This document shows positions 27,205-36,744 of a DNA stretch of 64,000 nt, one piece after another (the first letter of the stretch is position 1; every line of letters begins with the position of its first letter). Both the position numbers and the translations under genes were made by a program. Source of the stretch: Terriglobales bacterium (GTDB lineage: Bacteria > Acidobacteriota > Terriglobia > Bryobacterales > Bryobacteraceae); assembly GCA_027485675.1 (NCBI GenBank), contig JAIXQP010000027.1, positions 1-64,000 on the forward strand. The letters run 5' to 3'. Under the pieces are notes generated by a model. The model saw only the letters and a list, made by a program, of their open reading frames with translations. It had not been told where the DNA came from and ran no database searches.

Positions 27205-29601
27205 CTAGGCCACATCGACCGGGGGGATGCAGGGCGCAATGGCCGGCGTCCCCGCGGGTGCGGTGCGGAGGCGGTCTGCCGTTAGCGTCTCGCCGAGTCG
27301 CTTGACGTCCCCGGGGGTGGCTTGCGCCCACTCGACCACCCGGGGCAGGCGCGAGGCGCGCAGGCCGGGCGTGAGCAGGTTTGACGGCAACGGCGGGCTG
27401 ATGAGGAAGCCTTGGACATCGTCGCACTGCAGCGCTGTGAGGGACTGCAGTTGTTCGCGGCGTTCGACTCCTTCGGCGATTACCCGCAGTTTCAGATCGT
27501 GCGCCAGGGTGATGAGCCCTTTGGCGATGGCGCGGGTGCGGCTGTCGGTGGCCAGATCGGCGACGAAACACCGGTCCATCTTCAGGGTCTGGAAGGTGAA
27601 TTGGCGCAGGTAGTTCAGCGAGGAGTACCCCGTGCCGAAGTCGTCAACGGAGGTGCGGATGCCCAACCCGGACAGCTGTTGCAGCGTATGGGGAGCTCGA
27701 TCGAGGGTGTGGATCAACGTGGTCTCGGTCAGTTCCAGTTCCAGCATCTGCGCGGCCATGCCGGTTTCGCGCAGGGTGGCCCGCAGCCGGGAGACAAACT
27801 CGGAATCCTGCAATTGGCGAGCGGAGATGTTGACCGACATGCGAACGGGCGGCAGGCCTTGGCGAGCCCAAGCGACGCTTTGGGCGCAGGCGCCGCGGAG
27901 CACCCAGTCGCCGATTTCGTGGATTACCCCCATATCCTCAGCCAGCGGAATGAACTCCGTGGGTCCGATGAGTTCGTCTGGCCGCCGCTGCCACCGGATG
28001 AGGGCTTCGACGCCCTGAATCTGTCCGGTGGAAAGCGATACGAAGGGCTGATAGTGGAGCACCAGTTGTTCGCGTTCAATGGCGCGGGCGAGATCGTTCT
28101 GCAGGTCCAGGACGCGGGAGTTGGCCGCGCGGAGGCTTTCGTCGTAAAGCTGCACCTGGCCGCGGCGCTGTGTCTTAGCGTGATACATGGCGGTATCGGC
28201 GGCGTGGAGCAGATCATCCGCCGAATCGCCCCGGTCGTGCCCCATGACGATGCCGATGCTGGCGCCGCTGATTACCTCTTTCCCGCCGAGATCGTGCGGC
28301 ACGGCCAAGGCGTCCCGGATGCGCATCGCAATCCGGATCGCTTCGTCGGTATCGACCACCTGTTCGAGCAGTACGGCGAACTCATCGCCGGCGAAACGGC
28401 TGACCATGTCCATCGGCCGGACACAGCGGCGCAGGCGGTCGGCGACGCCGAGCAGGAGTTGGTCGCCGGCCAGATGGCCCAGGCTATCGTTAATGACTTT
28501 GAACCGGTCCAGGTCCAGGAACAGGAGGGCGAACAAGGGCGCGGCGCGGCCTTCGGTGGCTTTGCGCGTGGTGAGCTGATTCAGCCGGGCCATCAGGAAC
28601 CCGCGGTTCGGCAGGTTGGTGAGTTTGTCGTGGAAGGAGTCGTGCAGCGTGGTGCGGCTTGTATCGATCACCGACGTCATGTCGCGCAGGGATCCGGAGA
28701 GCGAGACGGGTTTGCCCTTCGTATTGCGCTGGCAACTGCCGCGCGCGGACACCCAGACGTAAGTGCCATCCTTGCGCAACAGGCGATGTTCGTTGGAAAA
28801 CAGTGGCACCTGGCCGCCCAGATGCTCCCCGATGTCCGAACGGAGATGCTCGATATAGCCGGGATGAACGCGGTTAAGCCACTCGTCGACGTCGTCCCGC
28901 AGTTCGCCCGGCCGGTGGCCCAGTAGGCGGGCCCAGGACGCGTTGTAGCTGAACGAACCGCTGGTCAGGTCCCAGAACCAGAGTCCATCCTGCGTCGCCT
29001 CTCCGGCCACCAGGAATCGTTCGCGTTCCAGTTCCGCCGCAAGTGCATCCTTCAAAGCGACTACCGTCGGGGCCGCCGGCGTGGTGCGGGCGCGGCCCCA
29101 CTGCAGGGCCGCCGTCGCGATGGTTGTTACCCCAAGGGCGAGGATTCCTTCCGTCCGCTCGTTGGCCGAGAGAGTCGTGGTGGCGTACAGGATCCAGCCG
29201 AGGAAAACCGGGCAAACCAACAACGAGAACCACTCCTTCCAGGGCATCGCCATGCACGCTCCGGCGAGCAGGACCAAAACCGGACGGAGGATGGATACCG
29301 ACTGGCCCGACCACCACTCCAGATTGATATGGAGGGCCAGCAGCGTCGCGGCGGTGCGGAGGATGAGCGACACATAGTTGCAAGGAATCCGGTTGTTCCG
29401 TAGTCCGATTCCCACGCCCAGAAGGCAAACGCTTAGGAACGCTTCGATCAGGTGATGCAGGGGCGGTATCCCCGGTAGGGGTGTGGCGCTTACCAGATAG
29501 ACCAGATAGACCAGCCCCAGCAACGGGAGAACCAGTTGCAGATGTGCCTGTGCGGCTACGCCTCCCCGAACGCTACTCTGGACCATACCTGATCGAACCA
29601 T
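27205..29601 (-). CDS. membrane PAS-GGDEF-EAL cyclic-di-GMP signalling protein
   Basis: A 798-residue protein. The N-terminal 170 residues hold several transmembrane segments (VLPLLGLVYLVYLV, FLSVCLLGVGIGL, VLVLLAGACMAM, LLVCPVFLGWILYA). A PAS/PAC domain follows (about 195-312). The GGDEF domain (about 320-488) has the active-type signature AGDEF at 404-408 and an RxxD inhibitory site (RPMD, 395-398) five residues before it. The EAL domain (about 500-745) keeps EAL (532-534), NISARQL, DDFGTGYSSL and AEGVE. So it could both make and degrade c-di-GMP, with the PAS input setting the direction. TATTAC, an imperfect -10 box, lies 7 nt upstream of the ATG. Confidence 0.92.
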   Translation of the reverse strand: MVRSGMVQSSVRGGVAAQAHLQLVLPLLGLVYLVYLVSATPLPGIPPLHHLIEAFLSVCLLGVGIGLRNNRIPCNYVSLILRTAATLLALHINLEWWSGQSVSILRPVLVLLAGACMAMPWKEWFSLLVCPVFLGWILYATTTLSANERTEGILALGVTTIATAALQWGRARTTPAAPTVVALKDALAAELERERFLVAGEATQDGLWFWDLTSGSFSYNASWARLLGHRPGELRDDVDEWLNRVHPGYIEHLRSDIGEHLGGQVPLFSNEHRLLRKDGTYVWVSARGSCQRNTKGKPVSLSGSLRDMTSVIDTSRTTLHDSFHDKLTNLPNRGFLMARLNQLTTRKATEGRAAPLFALLFLDLDRFKVINDSLGHLAGDQLLLGVADRLRRCVRPMDMVSRFAGDEFAVLLEQVVDTDEAIRIAMRIRDALAVPHDLGGKEVISGASIGIVMGHDRGDSADDLLHAADTAMYHAKTQRRGQVQLYDESLRAANSRVLDLQNDLARAIEREQLVLHYQPFVSLSTGQIQGVEALIRWQRRPDELIGPTEFIPLAEDMGVIHEIGDWVLRGACAQSVAWARQGLPPVRMSVNISARQLQDSEFVSRLRATLRETGMAAQMLELELTETTLIHTLDRAPHTLQQLSGLGIRTSVDDFGTGYSSLNYLRQFTFQTLKMDRCFVADLATDSRTRAIAKGLITLAHDLKLRVIAEGVERREQLQSLTALQCDDVQGFLISPPLPSNLLTPGLRASRLPRVVEWAQATPGDVKRLGETLTADRLRTAPAGTPAIAPCIPPVDVA

Positions 29602-29695
29602 AACCCAGGTAATAGGACCATGAATCTACAGGTTCATTTGCGCATAGGAGACAGGTACCAAATCGTCCTAAGTGCTAAACCTTAAAAAGGAAAAA

Positions 29696-29722
29696 CGGGG
29701 AGCCAACTGGGTTGGCTCCCCG
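29696..29722 (-). terminator. Rho-independent terminator of the minus-strand TonB receptor gene
   Basis: A perfect 12-bp stem CGGGGAGCCAAC / GTTGGCTCCCCG with a 3-nt loop. Read on the minus strand it is followed by TTTTTCCTTTTT, a good T-tract. It sits 22 nt after the receptor stop. The rest of the 143-bp gap (29602-29695) shows no gene. Confidence 0.9.
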
Positions 29723-29744
29723 AGGTGTTTCCCTCGCCAATCGG

Positions 29745-32700
29745 CTAGAAGCGGATGCGAATCCGCATCTCCACCTGCCGCGGGTCGAGGGTTCCGAGGC
29801 CCCACGTACCGAAGCTCTCGTTCTGGATCATGCCCGGCGCGATGCCGCGGGCGGGGTTGGCCGCGGTGAAGATGTTCCCGGTTCCGGCGTTGACCGTACC
29901 GGTGAACTGCGCCCGGTTCCATAAATTCGTCGCTTCGGCCGAGAAGGTAGCGCGAATTCGCTCGGTGATGGCGAAGTCCTTTTGCAGGCTGACATTGTGG
30001 TTATAGTAAGCGGCTCCGCGGATATCGGCGTATCGCAGCGCCGAGGTGCCGAACCAGTAAATATCCGGCGCCGTGTTGCCGTTGGGGAGGGTGACGGTGC
30101 GGCCGCGGAAGGCGTCGGGGTTGTAGCGGAGGAAGGTGAACCGGGCGGGGGTGATCTGCCGGCCGGAGGGCAGCGTAACGGTGCGGTCGGCCGGGTTCGG
30201 CGAGTCGTACCAGCGCTGCAGATTGGCCGGGACCTCAATATCAACGCCTTCGACGCGGTCGCAGAGCCCGTTGAGCGAGTTGCAGCCGCCGAAGCCATTC
30301 TGGGGTTGCCCGCTCTGGAGCGAAAGCACGTTGCCGAGGTTCCAGCCGCCGGCCAACGCATTCAACACCGGGTTGCTCAGGTCGTATTTCCGGCCCTTGC
30401 CGAAGGGCAGATTGTAGACGACGGTGGCGACGAGGCGATGGGGGATGTCGTTCGTGGACAGGTTGTAGGAGTTCTTGTAGTTTCGGCGGTCCACATTGCC
30501 TTGAATGAAGCCGCCGTTCTCGCCGAAGTTATTGTTCTGCAGTTCGGGGGCGCTCATGTCGATGGCCTTGGACCAGGTGTAGTGAATGTTGAAGAGCAGG
30601 CCGCTCGAGTAGCTCCGGTTGAGGCTGACCATCAGGGCGTTGTAAGTGGAGAAGCCCACGAAGGTGCCCACGAGGTTGCCGGTGAACAGGGGATAGGGAA
30701 TCAGCGTTTCGCGCAGCGGGATATTCGGATTCCGGAGGTTGCCGTTGTACTGGATGGTGCCCTGCGGGTTGAACGGATTGGGCACCAGTTGGGTGGCCGG
30801 GTTGTTTCCGTTGGTGGCGATATAGGCCGAACGCCAGGAGTCGAGCAGGGCCTGCGGCAGCAACTGATCGTTGTTGATGTTGAAGCGGGCCATGAGCAGG
30901 CGGCTCCCTTTTGAACCGGCGTAGCCGGCGCTCAGGACGTAATTGTTGCCCAGTTTCCGCTCGATGAAGAGATTCCACTGGTAGACCCGGGAGTTGGTGA
31001 AATCGTTCCGGTCGAAGCGGGGTTCGTTGCCGCCGGCGCCGTAGTATTGGGGCGCGGTGGGGTCGGCGCCGATGACCGGAATCAGGGTGTTGACCCGGTT
31101 GAACGGCTGCAGGACGGCGGCCTGCGGGGTGGGTCCAAACTGCAGCGCGTTCGGCGCGCTGAGCACGGGGGCGAAGTTCTGGTTGCCGTAGTAGTAGGGG
31201 CCGCCGTAGTAGCCGGTGTTGGTGGGCAGGAAGTTCAGGCCGAAGCCGGTGCGCAGCACCATCTGGTCATTGAGCCGGTAGGCCAGGCCGACGCGGGGGC
31301 CGAAGTCGCGCATTTGGGTTTCATAGAGCCCGCGGTCGCCGGAGACGCCCGGGAAGTAGAGTTGGCCGGGCGTCCCGGCGGTCTGCCCGCGGTAGCTGAA
31401 ACTGCTCAGGCGGTTGTAGCGCTCCGAGGGGGAGGGCTGAATATCCCAACGCAGGCCGAGGTTCATGGTCAGCCGCTTGTTTACGCGCCAGTCGCTCTGT
31501 TGGTAGAAGGCGAGGTACTTGGCCGAAAGCGCCATCAGCACCGCGTTTTCCCCGGCGGCGACGGAGCCGGCGCCCAGCAGGTAGCTGGCCAAGCCCGAAC
31601 CGGCCAACTGGGCCGTGACGTTGTTGACGTTGTTGGCCGTCGGGCCCAGGATGTTGCCGGAAGTAAAGTTGGCGCCGGTATTGATGGCGTAACTGCCGCG
31701 CGCGTCGGAGTAGTTCGAAAGGTAGTTGCGGAACTCGCCGCCCCACTTGTGCGTCCAGCGGCCAGCCGTCTTGGTGACGGAGTAGACCAGGTTCCAGTTT
31801 GTCTGCCGTTCGATTTTGGCGAGATAGGCGGTTTGGTTGAGGGCCGAAATCTGACTCCAGCCGCCGCCGAAGGAGGTGATTTCGGGATAGGCGCCGGCGA
31901 GGCCGATGGCCGAACTCCACTCGCCGGGGATGCCAAAGGCGCTGTAGTCCATATCGGCGAAGGTGGCGGCGCGGTTGTCGGCGGCGACGCGGGTGACGCC
32001 GACGCGGATATCCGCCACGAGCGAGGGGGTGATCACCCAGGTATCGCCGAGCGAGGCGTAGTAGTTCCGGTCGCCGTTCACGGCGCCGATGAAGCCGCCC
32101 TGCTGGATGAAGGCGCGGGTGCCGTCGCCCCAACCGTTGGGCGAACTGATGGAGGCGAGATTGGCGCCGCCGGTGAAGTAGAAGTTATGTTTCGTGAAGC
32201 GCTGGTCGAACCGGGCGTTGGTCGAATTGCGTTCGAAGCTGCGGACGGCGCGGTTGAAGTAGTTGTTGGTGTTGAGGACGGGGTCCTGCGGCGGCCGGTT
32301 GGGGGCCGGGAATTCATTGACGAAGCGGCGGGTGAAGGGGTTGATGCGGTTGGCCGGAATGATGGCGTTGGGGAACGGCACACGCTGCCACTGATTCACG
32401 CCGACGCTCGTGACGCTGAAGGGGTCAAACACCTGCACGGGAAGGAATTGGCCGGCCACATTGGCGCGGGTGTTCGAAAAGTCGCCGTTGCGTTCGGCCG
32501 CGGTGGGGATTGTGCGCAGGTAGTCGAGGGCGTTGTTGAACCGGAGCCCTTCGTAGGAGACGAAGAAGAAGGTCTTGTCCTTGCCGTTGTAAAGCTTCGG
32601 AATAATGATCGGCCCGCCGAAGGTGGCGGAGTAGTTCTGTACCTTGAAAGGCGCCCGGGCGATGCCTTGGGCGTTGCTGCCGAACGAATTGGCGTTCAAC

Positions 32701-33512
32701 GCCTCATTGCGGAGCCGGAATTGGCCGGAGCCGTGATACTCGTTGGTGCCGGACTTCGTCGTGAAGACCACCGTGCCCTGGCTACGGCCGTACTCGGCGC
32801 TCATGTTATTGACGTTGGTCTTCACCTCTTGAATGCCTTCGGTGTTCGGCATGATGGCCACTTCGTTCCACGCCGAGGCCTGGATGGAGACGCCATCCAA
32901 TTGAATGTCGTTCGTGAACGAGTTGCCGCCGTTAACGGAGAAGTTGCTCATGGCCCGGCGGCCTTCCGTGCCGATGCCGAAGGAGTTGGCCGTCTGCGTG
33001 CTGTTCATCGACTGGCGCGCGACTACGCCTTGCGTCAGGGTCGCGTAGTTCAGCGGGTTGTTATTGATGTTGGGGATCGACTTGATCACCTCTTCCGAGA
33101 CCGTGTTGACCACCCGGCTCGATTCGGTTTGGAGTTCGACCGCGCTGCCCGTGACGACGACCGAGTTTTCGACGGATCCGACCTCCAGCCGGAGGTCCAC
33201 CCGGAGGGTTTGGTTCGTGGTCAGGGCTAACTCACTCCGCGTGGCGGACTTGAACCCCGTCTTGCGGACGGTGACCTGGTAGGAACCGAAGCCGAGGTAC
33301 GGAGCCGTGTACTCACCCGCGGCGTTCGTCCGCACCGTCAGGACGGCGTTCGTGCTCGTTTCTTTCACGACCACTTCGGCGTCGACGACCGCCGCGCCGG
33401 ACGGATCGATCACCGATCCGAGGATGGTGCCGGAGCGGATCTGGCCGAGCGCCAGACCGGCGAGCAAGAACAGGGCACACGCCTGGTGTGCAAGACCATT
33501 GCGAAACAACAT
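29745..33512 (-). CDS. TonB-dependent receptor, Oar-like, with carboxypeptidase-regulatory-like N-domain
   Basis: A 1,255-residue outer-membrane transporter. The signal peptide runs to LALGQ. The carboxypeptidase-regulatory-like domain (about 26-110) begins SGTILGSVIDPSGAAVVDAE. The plug (about 115-260) has ITRE-like IPNINNNPLNYATLTQG, GGNSFTNDIQLDGV and MSAEYGRSQGTVVFTTKSGTN. The barrel ends with RQVEMRIRIRF, terminal Phe. A Shine-Dalgarno sequence (GGGAGG) precedes the ATG. It is divergent from a membrane-anchored regulator, and the 179-bp gap contains an inverted repeat, so it is probably regulated by its neighbour (inference). The ligand is unknown. Confidence 0.92.
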   Translation of the reverse strand: MLFRNGLAHQACALFLLAGLALGQIRSGTILGSVIDPSGAAVVDAEVVVKETSTNAVLTVRTNAAGEYTAPYLGFGSYQVTVRKTGFKSATRSELALTTNQTLRVDLRLEVGSVENSVVVTGSAVELQTESSRVVNTVSEEVIKSIPNINNNPLNYATLTQGVVARQSMNSTQTANSFGIGTEGRRAMSNFSVNGGNSFTNDIQLDGVSIQASAWNEVAIMPNTEGIQEVKTNVNNMSAEYGRSQGTVVFTTKSGTNEYHGSGQFRLRNEALNANSFGSNAQGIARAPFKVQNYSATFGGPIIIPKLYNGKDKTFFFVSYEGLRFNNALDYLRTIPTAAERNGDFSNTRANVAGQFLPVQVFDPFSVTSVGVNQWQRVPFPNAIIPANRINPFTRRFVNEFPAPNRPPQDPVLNTNNYFNRAVRSFERNSTNARFDQRFTKHNFYFTGGANLASISSPNGWGDGTRAFIQQGGFIGAVNGDRNYYASLGDTWVITPSLVADIRVGVTRVAADNRAATFADMDYSAFGIPGEWSSAIGLAGAYPEITSFGGGWSQISALNQTAYLAKIERQTNWNLVYSVTKTAGRWTHKWGGEFRNYLSNYSDARGSYAINTGANFTSGNILGPTANNVNNVTAQLAGSGLASYLLGAGSVAAGENAVLMALSAKYLAFYQQSDWRVNKRLTMNLGLRWDIQPSPSERYNRLSSFSYRGQTAGTPGQLYFPGVSGDRGLYETQMRDFGPRVGLAYRLNDQMVLRTGFGLNFLPTNTGYYGGPYYYGNQNFAPVLSAPNALQFGPTPQAAVLQPFNRVNTLIPVIGADPTAPQYYGAGGNEPRFDRNDFTNSRVYQWNLFIERKLGNNYVLSAGYAGSKGSRLLMARFNINNDQLLPQALLDSWRSAYIATNGNNPATQLVPNPFNPQGTIQYNGNLRNPNIPLRETLIPYPLFTGNLVGTFVGFSTYNALMVSLNRSYSSGLLFNIHYTWSKAIDMSAPELQNNNFGENGGFIQGNVDRRNYKNSYNLSTNDIPHRLVATVVYNLPFGKGRKYDLSNPVLNALAGGWNLGNVLSLQSGQPQNGFGGCNSLNGLCDRVEGVDIEVPANLQRWYDSPNPADRTVTLPSGRQITPARFTFLRYNPDAFRGRTVTLPNGNTAPDIYWFGTSALRYADIRGAAYYNHNVSLQKDFAITERIRATFSAEATNLWNRAQFTGTVNAGTGNIFTAANPARGIAPGMIQNESFGTWGLGTLDPRQVEMRIRIRF

Positions 33513-33625
33513 GGATTCCTCCCTGACTGACTAGGTCATCGTTCCCGATGAAATGAGTGAACTTGAGCCCAGTATGAGGGAATTCCGGACGGGATACTCG
33601 TAACATTGCGCCGGATTTTCTGTTT

Positions 33626-33647
33626 TTAACGGCCTCCTAACCGTTAA
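33626..33647. promoter_or_regulatory. inverted repeat, candidate operator between divergent genes
   Basis: TTAACGG - 8 nt - CCGTTAA, a perfect 7-bp inverted repeat in the gap between the TonB receptor (33512) and the divergent regulator (33692). Its half-site spacing suits binding by a dimeric helix-turn-helix protein. It could instead form a small hairpin. Confidence 0.45.
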
Positions 33648-33691
33648 GGTTTAAGTACAACTCTATGTGATAGGCTTTTCTTTAAAGGAAG

Positions 33692-34939
33692 GTGAATATC
33701 CCGGATCGATCCACCGCTACCGCCGCGCAGCCCATTGAGGATTCCGCTTCGCAGCAGATTCTCGCGGAGTTAGAAACGGTCCTCGCCGGTGCGACTTTCC
33801 GAAGTAGTAAACGATGCCAGGAGTTCCTCCGGCACGTGGTGGCAGAGACGGTGGCCGGGCGCGGGGATCGGCTGAAGGAGCGGATCGTCGGGATGGAGCT
33901 CTTCGGGCGGGGGGCGGATTATGATCCGTCCTCCGACGCGATCGTCCGGGTGCGGGCGTCGGAGGTGCGCCGGCGATTGAGCCAACACTACGAACAGGGG
34001 GAACGTCCGCGAGTGGTCCGGATTGAGCTGCCCTTGGGATCGTACGTGCCGGAGTTTCGTTGGATGGCCAGCGAGCCGGTGGCGCCGCCGGCACCGCCCG
34101 TCGCGGAGCGTTCCTGGCGGTGGTGGTGGCTGGGGGCGGCCTTGTCGGTGCCTCTGGCGGCCCTGCTGGCGGGTTGGGCGATGCGTCCTGCTCCGTCGCG
34201 TTTTGAACAGTTCTGGCAACCGATGGTGGCGAGTTCGCATCCGGTGGTCGTTTGCCTGGGCCAGCCGGTGGTTTATACGTTTTCGAAGCGGGTCCATGAG
34301 CAGTACACGGCGCGGTCGCCGCAGCCGAAGGCGCGAGGACCTTATGTGTTGCCACTGGCGGAGCTCGAGTTTACCGCGCAGGATGTTTTGCCGGTGCCCG
34401 ATCAATATGTCGGCGCGGGGTCGGCGGCTGCGGCGATGGCGGCCGGGAACGTGTTAGCCCGTTTTGCGAAACGAAGCCAATTGCGGATTGGGAACGAGTT
34501 CTCCGCCTTCGACTTGAAGAACTATCCGGTGCTGCTGGTGGGAGCGTTTTCGAACGCCTGGTCGCTGCACGTGCAGGAGCGGTTTCCGTTCCGGTTTGTG
34601 CAGGAGAATTCGCGCCGGGGAATTCGCGAGACGGTGGGAGAGCGGCGGGAGTGGTTCCTGCACGAGTTGCAGCCGAACGGGCGCACGCCGGAGGACTACG
34701 CGATGGTGGTGCGGACTTTCGATGGGAGCACAGGGGAGCCGCTGATGATGGTGGCGGGGGTGACGCAGTACGGCACGCAGGCCGCGGCGGAGTTCTTCAG
34801 CTCGGAGCCAGACATGGAAAAGGCTCTGGCGCAGGCGCCCTCCGATTGGCCTGGGAAGAGTATTCAGATCCTGCTGCGGGTGGCGGTGATGGGGAACACC
34901 CCTGGGCGCGCCCAGTTTGTCGCGCTGCATACCTGGTAA
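33692..34939 (+). CDS. membrane-anchored protein with winged-helix-like N-terminal domain, putative regulator
   Basis: A 415-residue protein beginning at GTG after AAAGGAAG. Residues about 20-120 form a conserved domain seen at the N-terminus of many acidobacterial and rhizobial regulators (RCQEFLRHVVAETVAGR, LKERIVGMELFGRG, YDPSSDAIVRVRASEVRRRL, then VRIELPLGSYVPEF). It is predicted to bind DNA, but I know of no proven case. A single transmembrane segment (WWWLGAALSVPLAALLAGWA, about 146-166) follows, then an extracytoplasmic region of about 240 residues without recognised motifs. The divergent position next to a TonB receptor suggests that it senses something in the periplasm and controls that receptor (inference). 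Confidence 0.7.
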   Translation: MNIPDRSTATAAQPIEDSASQQILAELETVLAGATFRSSKRCQEFLRHVVAETVAGRGDRLKERIVGMELFGRGADYDPSSDAIVRVRASEVRRRLSQHYEQGERPRVVRIELPLGSYVPEFRWMASEPVAPPAPPVAERSWRWWWLGAALSVPLAALLAGWAMRPAPSRFEQFWQPMVASSHPVVVCLGQPVVYTFSKRVHEQYTARSPQPKARGPYVLPLAELEFTAQDVLPVPDQYVGAGSAAAAMAAGNVLARFAKRSQLRIGNEFSAFDLKNYPVLLVGAFSNAWSLHVQERFPFRFVQENSRRGIRETVGERREWFLHELQPNGRTPEDYAMVVRTFDGSTGEPLMMVAGVTQYGTQAAAEFFSSEPDMEKALAQAPSDWPGKSIQILLRVAVMGNTPGRAQFVALHTW

Positions 34940-34944
34940 GGGAT

Positions 34945-36696
34945 TCAGTTGCCGCGGCGGGTGAGGATCAGGTAGCGCACCTCGGCGACGGACTCGCCGG
35001 TGACCCGTAGCGCCCGGAGCGCGAGCTGGTTTCGGCCGGCGGGCAGTTGGATCACGCCGAGATTCCAGGGCCGGAAGTCCTTGGCGTAGGACTCCGGACC
35101 CCGGTCGTGCCGGTCTTCGTTGGCGCCGAACGGCGGCGGATTATGGGCGGCGGGTACGATGGATTCGAGGCGGGCGGGGCCGCAACTCAGGACGACGAGG
35201 GAGCCGGCGGCGGGCGCCGTGTAGTGGAGGACGGCTTCATAAGCGCCGGCCTGGGCGACTTCGACGTCCCAGTAGATCCGGTCGGTGGTTTGCGTCCAGT
35301 TGGTGAAGTAGGAGCTGTTGGGCGCCGTATTGCTGCGGCGGACGGCTCCGGTGGCGTTGCCATCGCGGGCGGGGAGGTAGGTCAGGCGGGTATGTCCGAC
35401 GGGAAAAGGGCGGTCATCCGGGCCGGCCAGGGGGAGGAGTTCCCTGCCCCACGCGGCAGCGGCGGCGCGGAGGCGTTCGGCCTCAGCCGGGAACTCGGCG
35501 GCGACGTCTCGGGTTTGGCCGGGGTCATTCGTCATGTCAAACAAGCGCCCTTCGGCGTCGAGGCGGAAGCGCTGCGTCCGGACGCTGATGCGTTTGTTCC
35601 AATGGGAAAAGATCATGCGGTCTTCCCATACTGTCGCTCTGCCGGTAAGCCGGGGAGCAAAGTTGCGGCCGTCGAGCGGTTTGGTGCTGCCCACGGGGAT
35701 GCCGGCTAACGCAGCCAGCGTGGGGAACAGGTCGATGGCGGCGGCGATTTCCGAAATGAGCCGGCCTGCCCAGACTCGGCCTGGCCAGCGGATGAAGAGT
35801 GGGGAGCGGACGCCCCCTTCATCCACTGAGCCTTTCCGCCCCTTCATGCCGCCGTTCCACCGCCAACTGTTTGGGCCGTTGTCACAGAAGAAGACGACGA
35901 TGGTGTCCTGCTCGAGGCGGAGTTCGCGGAGGCGGTCGAGGAGGCGGCCGATGTTCCAGTCGATGTTCTCGACCATGGCGAGGGCGGCGCGGGTCATGGC
36001 GACGTCCTCCTGGGCCGGGTCGGTGGCTTTCAGTTTGGGCTCAAACCGGGCGAATTTGGCGTAGAAGGAGTCCGGCACCTGCATGGGCGAGTGCGGGGTA
36101 TTCAGAGGGAGATAGCAGAAGAACGGCTGGGTTCGTTTTGGGCTGATGAAGGCGATGGCGCGATTGGTCAGATCGTCGGTGATGTAACCCTTGCCTTTGA
36201 CGAGTTGGCCGTTGTGGTCCATTTCGGTGTCCAAATAGTGGGCCCAATGACCGGAGGTGAAGCCGTAGTATTCGTCGAAGCCGCGGGAGTTGGGGTGGTA
36301 GGGCGCCTGCGAGCCGTTGTGCCACTTGCCGAAGGCGCCGGTCGCGTAGCCGGCCGCGCGGAAGGATTGGGCGATGGTGTGTTCGTCGAGGTTCAGCCGC
36401 TCCTGGCCGGTGCTGACGCCGCGGACGCCGGTGCGGAGATGGTAGCGGCCGGTGAGAAACTCGGCGCGCGTGGGCGAGCAGACGGGACAGACATAAAAGC
36501 GATCGAACTGGGCGCCCTCGCGAGCGAGGGAGTCGATTCGCGGCGTGGCCAGGTTGCTGTTGCCGTGCCAGCTCAGGTCTCCCCAACCCTGGTCGTCGGT
36601 GAGAATCACGAGGACGTTGGGCCGCTTGGCCGGTTGCTGGGCGCCGAGAGCCGCCGCGGGGAGGGAGGCCAGAAAAGCACGCCGGGAGAGAGCCAT
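34945..36696 (-). CDS. sulfatase (arylsulfatase family), Tat-exported, with C-terminal beta domain
   Basis: A 583-residue type I sulfatase. A twin-arginine signal (ALSRRAFLASLPAAALGA) is followed by NVLVILTDDQGWGD with metal-binding Asp34-Asp35. The formylglycine motif is CSPTR at 73-77 (Cys73 would be converted by a formylglycine-generating enzyme). Other motifs are GKWHNG and FFCDNGPN. The catalytic domain ends near residue 430, and about 150 residues of beta-rich C-terminal domain follow, a likely carbohydrate-binding or accessory module. It hydrolyses sulfate esters, probably on a polysaccharide. ATG 36696 begins the Tat signal and has TATAGT 6 nt upstream; the open frame extends to 36801. 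No sulfatase-maturating enzyme is present in the window. Confidence 0.9.
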   Translation of the reverse strand: MALSRRAFLASLPAAALGAQQPAKRPNVLVILTDDQGWGDLSWHGNSNLATPRIDSLAREGAQFDRFYVCPVCSPTRAEFLTGRYHLRTGVRGVSTGQERLNLDEHTIAQSFRAAGYATGAFGKWHNGSQAPYHPNSRGFDEYYGFTSGHWAHYLDTEMDHNGQLVKGKGYITDDLTNRAIAFISPKRTQPFFCYLPLNTPHSPMQVPDSFYAKFARFEPKLKATDPAQEDVAMTRAALAMVENIDWNIGRLLDRLRELRLEQDTIVVFFCDNGPNSWRWNGGMKGRKGSVDEGGVRSPLFIRWPGRVWAGRLISEIAAAIDLFPTLAALAGIPVGSTKPLDGRNFAPRLTGRATVWEDRMIFSHWNKRISVRTQRFRLDAEGRLFDMTNDPGQTRDVAAEFPAEAERLRAAAAAWGRELLPLAGPDDRPFPVGHTRLTYLPARDGNATGAVRRSNTAPNSSYFTNWTQTTDRIYWDVEVAQAGAYEAVLHYTAPAAGSLVVLSCGPARLESIVPAAHNPPPFGANEDRHDRGPESYAKDFRPWNLGVIQLPAGRNQLALRALRVTGESVAEVRYLILTRRGN

Positions 36697-36702
36697 CGGA
36701 TC

Positions 36703-36708
36703 ACTATA
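36703..36708 (-). promoter_or_regulatory. candidate -10 box (TATAGT) of a leaderless transcript
   Basis: On the minus strand TATAGT lies exactly 6 nt before the ATG of the sulfatase gene; five of six bases match TATAAT. This is one of the strongest of the leaderless candidates. Confidence 0.45.
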
Positions 36709-36744
36709 CCGGCCCTTCCAAACGGTTGTCGAGGCTGTACTATC

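Noticed and set aside
31047-33230. 727-residue plus-strand open frame
   Set aside because: Antisense shadow of the TonB receptor at 29745-33512; no domain, Gly/Val/Ala-rich.
36091-36744. N-terminal extension of the small-protein frame through the sulfatase antisense
   Set aside because: This part is the reverse complement of the sulfatase coding region and unlike a real protein; the gene starts at 36745 or 36772.
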